Of a DNA stretch of 5,281 nucleotides, positions 1 to 5,071 are shown piece after piece. How positions within the stretch are numbered: the first letter of the stretch is position 1; every line of letters begins with the position of its first letter. The stretch is from positions 1 to 5,281 of the forward strand of contig JAAZCT010000331.1 in assembly GCA_012513165.1 (NCBI GenBank), read 5' to 3'. Under the pieces are notes generated by a model, which worked only from the letters and a program-made list of their open reading frames with translations, was not told where the DNA came from and made no database searches. The position numbers and the translations under genes are program-made. This DNA is from Actinomycetales bacterium. GTDB lineage: Bacteria > Actinomycetota > Actinomycetes > Propionibacteriales > Nocardioidaceae.

Positions 1-30
1 AGGCTAACCCCCTCGCCGTTCGTTGCGACG

Positions 31-36
31 TAGGCT
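31..36 (+). promoter_or_regulatory. Candidate -10 box (TAGGCT) of the metallopeptidase-family gene, leaderless start
   Basis: TAGGCT matches the actinobacterial SigA -10 pattern TAnnnT and lies six bases before the ATG at 43. A transcript starting about seven bases after the box would begin at the start codon itself. No Shine-Dalgarno sequence precedes the ATG, which supports a leaderless mRNA. No good -35 is visible where one would be expected (about positions 7-13, C-rich). The identical hexamer precedes the glycosyltransferase gene. This is pattern matching only; the transcription start is inferred. Confidence 0.5.
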
Positions 37-42
37 CACCGT

Positions 43-485
43 ATGAGCTACGGCAACGTTCCGATTCACGGAGTCCGCGCGGGGCGTTCTCGGGATCGCC
101 GAGGCCGGGGAATCCGAGGCCCTCGGTCCTTGCCGGGCCCCCTTTCAGCGTCGCGACTGCCGTTCGACACCAATCGCCAAAAGGAATTCGACAACTTCGT
201 TCTCGCCGCTTTGAATTCGATGGCCCGTACGATCCAAGCGGCCGGCGTTTCGGGGAGGTCGCGGTGGAGTCTGCGCCGCTGCTCCCAGAGTCTTGGGATG
301 ATCCTGTGCCCGCCAGCATCCTCACAAAAGACGGATCAACGCATACGATCGTGATCTATCGCCTGCCGATCACGCAACGTGCAGAGTCGTCGGCTCAGGT
401 GCTTTCGCTGGTGTGGGAAGTCCTGTCCCACCGGGTCGCCGAGATTGTGGGCGTTCACCCCGGTGATCTCTTGGACGACCTCTGA
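43..485 (+). pseudogene. Metallopeptidase family protein (Rv3259-like), broken by a frameshift
   Basis: The two halves of this small actinobacterial family are present but in different frames. Frame 1 from ATG 43 gives the conserved Arg-rich start RDRRGRGIRGP and the helix FDNFVLAALNSMAR, then runs out of family similarity and stops at 352-354 after 103 residues. Frame 3 from about 240-264 carries the C-terminal half: EVAVESAPLLPESW, the strand TIVIYRLPI and the helix LVWEVLSHRVAEIVGVHPGDLLDDL, ending in TGA at 483-485. One missing base between about 205 and 260 explains the break. The GGGG run at 252-255 is a natural site, since one extra G would join AAGVSG to EVAVE. The restored protein would be about 147 residues, close to the roughly 139 I recall for Rv3259. 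The biochemical role of the family is unproven. Related members show HE in the last helix, but here the His position is Trp, so a zinc-dependent activity is doubtful. It could be a true pseudogene or an assembly error. Confidence 0.78.
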
Positions 486-498
486 GTTGCAGCGTGTG

Positions 499-514
499 TG
501 AACCTCTCGGTTCA
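499..514. terminator. Hairpin between convergent genes, possible bidirectional terminator
   Basis: TGAACC-TCTC-GGTTCA is a perfect six-base-pair stem with a four-base loop. It fills most of the 26-bp gap between the convergent metallopeptidase-family gene (stop ends at 485) and the DUF5719 gene. Its right arm includes the DUF5719 stop codon (512-514). Being symmetric, it could act on transcripts from both sides. No T-run follows on either strand, so it is not a classical intrinsic terminator and its activity is uncertain. Confidence 0.4.
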
Positions 515-1882
515 GCGCACCGCTACTGCCGGAACCCGAACCGACACCGGCGCTGGCGCCGAGGTTGTGCTCGCGATCAAGTCACCTTTGCGCGTCCATA
601 CCCCGGCAAAGGCAGTCCCGTCGACCGTCACGATCGCGGCGGTCGCGCCTTTGAGTTCCTTGGCCAAATCGATTGTGGTGCTTGAGCCGGCCGGAAGGGA
701 AATATTCTTCTTCGAAACGACTTTCATCGACTGGTCGACGCCCTCGATAACCACGGCCGTCGACTCGTTGGGGGCAACCAAGGTGAGGTTCACGTTCTGG
801 CCCTTGAGCTTCACAGGGACTGCGCTCGGCCGATCGAGCACGTCAGCTTTCCCGACGATCGCGATATCTTTCGCAGTCTGGACTGTCGCGAAAGCCGCGA
901 ACGGCTGCTCGGCAACCAGTTCGATCGAATGGCCTCCGAGTTTTGCGTTCGCAGGAATATCAAATTGAGCAGTTGAACCCGGCTTCACGGGAACCTCTTC
1001 GAGACCTTGAATATCGAATGCTTCGTTGGCGCGAATACCTCGCACTTTGATCAGCACGGTCTCGTCGTGGGGGTTCAGCACGGAAACCGACGTGCTTCCT
1101 TTGGACGGCAGGCCTGCGAGTACGACGTTCCGGCTGAGTTCTCGTTGCGGAAGCACATACTCGGTGCCGCTGCCTGACTTGTCTGCGCTCAAAGCGACGG
1201 CAGAGACTTGCTGCCTGCGACGTACGACATGCGCTCCGATGACGTTCTCGCTTGGGACATGGTCACCGATCTTGAGGGTCTTCGTTGTTCCCGCCTCAAT
1301 CGCAATTCCAATGGAGTCGTCCCCCTCAACGGGACCCAAAGGCGAATACCAGTACACGTCAACCACAGCCATCGAATCACCTAGGTTGGTCAGCCGAATA
1401 ACGCTCTTGCCTTTGTTATCCCCCATGCCAACGAGCCATCCTTCGTCGAGGAGTCCGGGGCACCTCGACAGCAACTGGCCGCCACCAGATCCCTTATTGG
1501 CTGTGCCGGCCACAAAACCGGTCGGACCAGAACCATCGCCATACTGCGTGACGACAAGAGTTCCGACGGGTGCTTCGCCCGTCCGCCATGTGTCGACTTG
1601 AGCCCAGATCGGATCGATCTTCGCCTCGGGAATAGCGCGGAGGTCGGCACTCTGCCCGGCAACCAATTGCCCGAGCATGGTTTCGGTTCCCGCGTCGACT
1701 GGACACGCCACGACTGCCGAGTTGCTCGGGATCTCTCGCGGTTTTCCAACGGTCTCATCTGGTTCAGATTCGCCGGGCACCAAAGCCAGCAGCACCATGG
1801 CTAGTGCGACAACAGGCAGCCACAGGCCCGAACGCCACGTAAATTTGAAGGGAGGCTTGGAGAACTTCGGAAGTCTGCTCAC
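512..1882 (-). CDS. DUF5719 family secreted, membrane-anchored protein
   Basis: This 456-residue protein has the layout of the actinobacterial DUF5719 family. It has a short basic N-terminus (RLPKFSKPPFKF), one membrane segment at about residues 19-36 (GLWLPVVALAMVLLALVP), then a long extracytoplasmic region rich in beta strands. Family-like blocks include WLVGMGDNKGKSVIRLTN (about 149-166), followed by the VVDVYWYSPLGPV strand, then PQRELSRNVVLAGLP and SVSVLNPHDETVLIKVRGI, which read as repeated Ig-like or beta-sandwich units. Two cysteines, Cys60 (ACPV) and Cys141 (SRCPGL), are placed to form a disulfide outside the cell. No lipobox or clear signal peptidase site is obvious, so it is probably anchored by its N-terminal helix. 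I chose GTG 1882 as the start because it has a strong Shine-Dalgarno and overlaps the upstream stop; an upstream in-frame ATG at 1957 would add 25 non-family residues inside the glycosyltransferase gene. The function of DUF5719 is unknown. Its coupling to the glycosyltransferase suggests a partner role in envelope glycan assembly (inference). Confidence 0.88.
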   Translation of the reverse strand: MSRLPKFSKPPFKFTWRSGLWLPVVALAMVLLALVPGESEPDETVGKPREIPSNSAVVACPVDAGTETMLGQLVAGQSADLRAIPEAKIDPIWAQVDTWRTGEAPVGTLVVTQYGDGSGPTGFVAGTANKGSGGGQLLSRCPGLLDEGWLVGMGDNKGKSVIRLTNLGDSMAVVDVYWYSPLGPVEGDDSIGIAIEAGTTKTLKIGDHVPSENVIGAHVVRRRQQVSAVALSADKSGSGTEYVLPQRELSRNVVLAGLPSKGSTSVSVLNPHDETVLIKVRGIRANEAFDIQGLEEVPVKPGSTAQFDIPANAKLGGHSIELVAEQPFAAFATVQTAKDIAIVGKADVLDRPSAVPVKLKGQNVNLTLVAPNESTAVVIEGVDQSMKVVSKKNISLPAGSSTTIDLAKELKGATAAIVTVDGTAFAGVWTRKGDLIASTTSAPAPVSVRVPAVAVR

Positions 1883-4662
1883 TGTTCGTCCTCCTCGGTG
1901 ACCGTATGGTTGAACGGCAAAGCCATCAAGGTAACACCAAGCCACAGCAACAACCACAACACCGCAATCACCGGACGGGCGATCGACGCCTCATCCACGG
2001 GCTCTTGGTTGACCTCGCCTGAAACCGTCCAGACTCTCGATTGCGCGGAATCCGTACCAGCTGGCGCGAGGCCCGGAACCGCGTCTATACGACGTTCCGT
2101 GTTGGGATCTACCTCGGGTGAATACACCGCGCCGATACCGATATCGGCAAGGTGTTCGACGTCGGCTTCAGAAGGCCTTGAAAGCAGAGACTCCACCAAG
2201 GCTTTGAGGTCCGTGGTGCGGGCCCGATCCGGCCCCATCCCTTCAGTTCCAAAAACCCCGTCCATAGTGTTCACGACCCGCACTTCGATGCCCTCATCCA
2301 GATTGCCAGTAAGCACCATCGTGGTGACACCGGCATCAGCCAGATAGGTCGGAATCGTTGCCGGGGCGACGGACACGAGCGGATCGGCGATGCCTCGACC
2401 CACAAACCACCCCAAACCGAGCAAGGGGAACAAGCACATCAGGACGAACGCGGACTTGAGGTGCTGACGATACCGTCGCATCCTCACGGCAGGCGCCGCG
2501 AAAAGCGCAGCGGTCAAGAGCCCCATCAGCCATAGGACGGCTGGCACTCCGGCCCAAGCGGACACTTCGGGCACTCCCGGGCTCGGTGCGAACTTAACGG
2601 CTGTGGCTGCCAAGGCATACGCCAGCATAACGACGGCAAAAACCCACGAAAGGGTGACGGCCCACCGAGTCTCTCGTGGGATTAAGGCCACCAGCCCGAC
2701 GATCAGCACAGGAAGCATGAGCCACCAAGGGGCCTGCCCCGGGGCCCCGCCCAAACCGAAAACGGCTCCCAAAACCGAGGGGTCAACGTCCACCGGAGCC
2801 CCGGCTTCCCACCAGACCCGAGGTCCGGCGAAAACTCGGTTGATCAGCGCCGGGCCCAAAAGCAGCGAACTCAAGACAAACATCGCAGCAAAACTCCGGC
2901 GCACCGATGGCCATCGCCAAGCGATGACGGCCACCACGGGCAGGCACATCCACCAGATAATCGGCGCGAAAGCCGCAGCGAGTGAAATCACAAAGGCGCT
3001 CTGTGCGACCCTCACCCAATTGGGATCCTCCACAAGTCGCCAGAGCGAACTTGCAATCACGGGAACCAGAATCAGTGCGACGACCGTACCGATACGCCCG
3101 CCAGCGATCGCGCCAGATGTCGCCACGAGAAGACCGTAAGACAGCGCCCACAACATGCGTGGAATCCGATCATCTGTGAGTTGGCGTCCGAAGCGATGCG
3201 CGGTCATCGCCGCAAGCGGAACCGAAAATACCAACAAGGCCCATATCGCAATTCCGGGCTGAAACCACACGGGAGTGCTCAGCGCTGCAAGCGGTATCAC
3301 CGCTGTGCTCGGCCAATCAACGCTTCCCACGCCGATATCGTGCGCTCTACCGACGATGAGCATCCACCAGTCAAGGGTTTGATCTGGGGCCGACAACAAA
3401 ACGGAACTGTAGACACTGCCCGGCACGATCGACCGGCTTGCCACGAGCGCTGCCACGGAAAGTGCGAGCACCAGCGTGATCCACGGCCATCGGCGCCACA
3501 CTGGCGCCGGTTGCTCGGGAGTCAGTAGGTCACGTTCATCGAGCCCGCCTCCGATTGCCCGGTGCCCCATGAACGGTTCTTCTTCGGGTCGAATGTAGTT
3601 CGCGATACCCTCTCGGGCGACGTCGATTCCATGCAAATACGGGTGCCAGAAACTCGGCCTCAAGTGGGCCAAGTCTTTGTTGCTGCGTTTGATCGTCGGT
3701 CTTCGAGATGCCCGCGCCCGGAAGATTTTCGCGGGAGACATAAAGACGGTGAGCATGGCTGCGAGCTCACGACGGAATGCTTTGAAGTCTTTGGCCACGA
3801 CGAAACCGAAAGCGCGGATCCAACATCCAAAGAATAATCGGAGCCACACGAGCGGTAGCCGTGCCGGGCTCTCATTCACCAAGAGCGTGTAGAGACCGGC
3901 CGACCTGCGTTCGCCCACGCGGGGCCGCACGCCGCCTCGGCGGTTTCGGCGGAGCCCGCGGCTTGCTTCTGCGTGGAAAACGATGGAGTCCGGAGCCGTG
4001 CGGACGTCCCAACCGGCCTTGTTCAGGCGCCAACCAAAATCGATATCGTCACCGAAGAGTGGCAGGTTGGGATCGAACCCGCCCACCTCGTGCCATGCTG
4101 TGGCACGAACCAGCATTCCTGCTGTGCCGACTGCCAGGACGTCCTTCGGACGATCGTGCTGTCCTGCGTCCGGTTCGCCCGGCTCTAACCCGAGTTCGCG
4201 ATGCCCTGTTCCGGTGATCGTGAGTCCGACTTCCAACAATCGGCGCAAAGAGGGCCACTCGCGAACTTTGGGCCCGACGGCCCCCAGTTTTTCGTCCGAG
4301 GTCGCTTCGTTGAGCAACCCCGAGAGGGAACTTGGCTCTAAGATCACGTCGTCGTGCAGGAGCCAGTACCAGTCGGCGGGAGGCGCTTGACTGATCGCTG
4401 CAGCCACTTTCGCTCCAAAGCCAAGGCCTGACGGGACGTCTACAATTTGCGAGGAATCAAAGTATTCATCAACGATTTCAGTTGTTTTCGCGTCTGTTCC
4501 ATCGTGAACTACTCGCCACGATGCAGGCTCAAAATCAAGTCTTGCGTGAGATTCGAGCGCGGTTGGTAGCCACCGTTCCGCCCGATGAGCTACGAGGATT
4601 GCTACAACTTTCGGTGGGTTCTCAAGCCACAGCGGTTCGCCGTCCGGAGTCTCTTCCACCAT
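1879..4662 (-). CDS. GT2 family glycosyltransferase fused to a multi-pass membrane domain
   Basis: This is a 927-residue protein. Residues about 17-300 form a GT2 (GT-A fold) domain of the rhamnosyl/galactofuranosyl-transferase-like type. It starts with the strand VVAILVAHRAERWL and has HDD at 103-105 as the metal and nucleotide-sugar DxD-type site, AVGTAGMLVRATAWHEVGGFD at about 177-197, and FGDDIDFGWRLNKAGW at 203-218 with the likely catalytic acidic residues. His230 follows in IVFHAEASRG. A hydrophobic patch at about 269-291 may sit on the membrane. From about 394 to 758 there are roughly ten membrane segments, reminiscent of GT-C-like integral membrane transferases. A region of about 140 residues (759-896) follows and should lie outside the cell, then a last membrane helix (about 897-917) and an acidic cytoplasmic tail (TEEDEQ). 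The donor and acceptor sugars cannot be read from sequence; a role in cell-envelope polysaccharide synthesis is inferred. It lies downstream of whiB2 and overlaps the DUF5719 start by four bases. ATG 4662 is chosen because it follows a TAGGCT box and begins just before the GT2 domain. Confidence 0.9.
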   Translation of the reverse strand: MVEETPDGEPLWLENPPKVVAILVAHRAERWLPTALESHARLDFEPASWRVVHDGTDAKTTEIVDEYFDSSQIVDVPSGLGFGAKVAAAISQAPPADWYWLLHDDVILEPSSLSGLLNEATSDEKLGAVGPKVREWPSLRRLLEVGLTITGTGHRELGLEPGEPDAGQHDRPKDVLAVGTAGMLVRATAWHEVGGFDPNLPLFGDDIDFGWRLNKAGWDVRTAPDSIVFHAEASRGLRRNRRGGVRPRVGERRSAGLYTLLVNESPARLPLVWLRLFFGCWIRAFGFVVAKDFKAFRRELAAMLTVFMSPAKIFRARASRRPTIKRSNKDLAHLRPSFWHPYLHGIDVAREGIANYIRPEEEPFMGHRAIGGGLDERDLLTPEQPAPVWRRWPWITLVLALSVAALVASRSIVPGSVYSSVLLSAPDQTLDWWMLIVGRAHDIGVGSVDWPSTAVIPLAALSTPVWFQPGIAIWALLVFSVPLAAMTAHRFGRQLTDDRIPRMLWALSYGLLVATSGAIAGGRIGTVVALILVPVIASSLWRLVEDPNWVRVAQSAFVISLAAAFAPIIWWMCLPVVAVIAWRWPSVRRSFAAMFVLSSLLLGPALINRVFAGPRVWWEAGAPVDVDPSVLGAVFGLGGAPGQAPWWLMLPVLIVGLVALIPRETRWAVTLSWVFAVVMLAYALAATAVKFAPSPGVPEVSAWAGVPAVLWLMGLLTAALFAAPAVRMRRYRQHLKSAFVLMCLFPLLGLGWFVGRGIADPLVSVAPATIPTYLADAGVTTMVLTGNLDEGIEVRVVNTMDGVFGTEGMGPDRARTTDLKALVESLLSRPSEADVEHLADIGIGAVYSPEVDPNTERRIDAVPGLAPAGTDSAQSRVWTVSGEVNQEPVDEASIARPVIAVLWLLLWLGVTLMALPFNHTVTEEDEQ
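1890..1896 (-). promoter_or_regulatory. Ribosome binding site of the DUF5719 gene (GAGGAGG)
   Basis: On the minus strand GAGGAGG ends seven bases before the GTG at 1882, an ideal distance. It lies inside the last codons of the glycosyltransferase gene (the Glu-Glu-Asp stretch near its C-terminus). This site decides the DUF5719 start and shows termination-reinitiation coupling through the GTGA overlap. It is the only strong Shine-Dalgarno at a gene start in the window. Confidence 0.85.
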
Positions 4663-4669
4663 GCGTGAA

Positions 4670-4675
4670 AGCCTA
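4670..4675 (-). promoter_or_regulatory. Candidate -10 box (TAGGCT) of the glycosyltransferase gene, leaderless start
   Basis: On the minus strand TAGGCT is followed by seven bases (TTCACGC) and then the ATG at 4662. It has the same box sequence and nearly the same geometry as the box at 31-36. No Shine-Dalgarno precedes the start. A convincing -35 is not seen at 16-18 bases upstream. A TTGACG occurs at 4689-4684, but only eight bases from the box, too close to act as its -35. The glycosyltransferase-DUF5719 pair may therefore have its own promoter besides read-through from whiB2. Confidence 0.5.
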
Positions 4676-4690
4676 GTTGATCACGTCAAC
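4676..4690. repeat. Short inverted repeat GTTGA-N5-TCAAC next to the glycosyltransferase -10 box
   Basis: GTTGA TCACG TCAAC is a perfect five-base inverted repeat with a five-base spacer, containing the inner palindrome TGATCA. It touches the -10 box at 4670-4675 on one side and the whiB2 downstream hairpin on the other. The position suits an operator, but short repeats like this also arise by chance; no regulator is assigned. Confidence 0.3.
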
Positions 4691-4706
4691 CCCGCTAGCG
4701 AGCGGG
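4691..4706 (-). terminator. Hairpin after whiB2, possible weak terminator
   Basis: CCCGCT-CGCT-AGCGGG (minus strand) forms a perfect six-base-pair GC-rich stem with a four-base loop, starting eight bases after the whiB2 stop codon. No T-run follows (the next bases are GTTGACG), so termination may be partial or it may only protect the 3' end. With the separate -10 box just downstream, it fits a boundary between the whiB2 transcript and the glycosyltransferase operon. Confidence 0.45.
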
Positions 4707-4713
4707 AAGGCGA

Positions 4714-4965
4714 TCAGGCGCGCTTCTTGAGTTTTCTACGCTCGCGCTCTGACATCCCGCCCCAAATGCCGAACCGTTCGTCGTGGGCGAGTGCGTATTC
4801 CAAGCACTCGGTCTTGACTGAACAGGTCTGGCAAATCTTCTTTGCTTCTCGGGTCGATCCGCCCTTTTCAGGGAAGAAGGACTCAGGGTCAGTTTGCGCA
4901 CACAGGGAGCGCTCCTGCCACATCAACTCTGGGTCTTCGCCCTCAATCCAACCTACGAATGACAT
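4714..4965 (-). CDS. whiB2: WhiB2/WhmD-type iron-sulfur transcriptional regulator
   Basis: This 83-residue protein has all marks of a Wbl protein. Cys22, Cys45, Cys48 and Cys54 (C-x22-C-x2-C-x5-C) hold the [4Fe-4S] cluster, the turn GIWGG is at 66-70, and a basic tail follows (SERERRKLKKRA, 72-83) that contacts DNA. The stretch CAQTDPESFFPEKGGSTREAKKIC and ECLEYALAHDERFGIWGG place it in the WhiB2/WhmD/Streptomyces WhiB subgroup rather than with WhiB1, WhiB3 or WhiB7. Wbl proteins bind the primary sigma factor and act as cluster-dependent regulators. WhiB2/WhmD is needed for septation in mycobacteria, and WhiB with WhiA for sporulation septation in Streptomyces; here a cell-division role is inferred by orthology. 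ATG 4965 leaves 15 residues before the conserved Trp16, similar to known WhiB2 proteins, and is supported by a promoter ending just before it. Met15 is an internal alternative but is less likely. Confidence 0.96.
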   Translation of the reverse strand: MSFVGWIEGEDPELMWQERSLCAQTDPESFFPEKGGSTREAKKICQTCSVKTECLEYALAHDERFGIWGGMSERERRKLKKRA

Positions 4966-4972
4966 GCATGTA

Positions 4973-5001
4973 ATTACAGTCGCATTTGGCGCCTACGTCA
5001 A
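4973..5001 (-). promoter_or_regulatory. whiB2 promoter: TTGACG, 17-bp spacer, TGTAAT, leaderless start
   Basis: On the minus strand the -35 TTGACG (5001-4996) is separated by exactly 17 bases from the -10 TGTAAT (4978-4973). Seven bases then lead to the whiB2 ATG at 4965. The -35 has five of six consensus bases, as does the -10, although the normally conserved A at its second position is G. No Shine-Dalgarno is present. The predicted transcript begins at or within a base or two of the start codon. Confidence 0.65.
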
Positions 5002-5058
5002 GTCGAAATCAAAATTTTCTGCACTTCCTCGGCGTGTCGGCATGATTCTTGGGTTCGT

Positions 5059-5064
5059 TATGCT
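5059..5064 (+). promoter_or_regulatory. Candidate -10 box (TATGCT) of the TIGR03089 gene, leaderless start
   Basis: TATGCT fits TAnnnT and lies seven bases before the ATG at 5072. No Shine-Dalgarno is visible and the -35 region (about 5035-5041, TGTCGGC) is poor. The gap of about 105 bases between the divergent whiB2 and TIGR03089 starts thus holds two back-to-back promoters and no other gene that I can support. Its middle (about 5003-5020) is AT-rich. Confidence 0.45.
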
Positions 5065-5071
5065 GATTTGG

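Noticed and set aside
205..260. Programmed -1 ribosomal frameshifting in the metallopeptidase-family gene
   Set aside because: The direction would fit, but I see no X XXY YYZ slippery heptamer in the right phase and no clear downstream stem, and this family is not known to use frameshifting.
264..485. A separate 73-residue gene starting at GTG 264
   Set aside because: Its sequence is the C-terminal half of the metallopeptidase family and it has no Shine-Dalgarno or promoter of its own; it is better read as the displaced part of the gene beginning at 43.
498..1901. Long plus-strand open frames opposite the DUF5719 gene (498-968, 1026-1601, 1598-1804, 1677-1901)
   Set aside because: They are low-complexity Ser/Thr/Pro/Ala-rich antisense frames with no family signature, lying opposite a well-supported coding sequence.
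1883..1957. Longer DUF5719 protein starting at ATG 1957
   Set aside because: It would overlap the glycosyltransferase by 79 bases, adds residues unlike a signal sequence ahead of the basic-plus-hydrophobic anchor, and ignores the strong Shine-Dalgarno before GTG 1882.
1898..4390. Plus-strand and alternative minus-strand open frames within the glycosyltransferase gene (for example 1898-2347, 2603-3139, 3861-4217, 3983-4390)
   Set aside because: They are shadows of the 927-residue reading frame; their translations are Arg- or Ser/Thr-rich without recognisable domains or ribosome binding sites.
4964..5071. Upstream starts (4964, 5042, 5060) for the TIGR03089 gene, which would add a hydrophobic N-terminus (MILGFVMLIW)
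   Set aside because: The frame is open, but the extension is not part of the family and would read through both promoters; the ATG at 4964 overlaps the whiB2 start codon through the palindrome CATG. The apparent hydrophobic segment is probably an accident of the promoter sequence.
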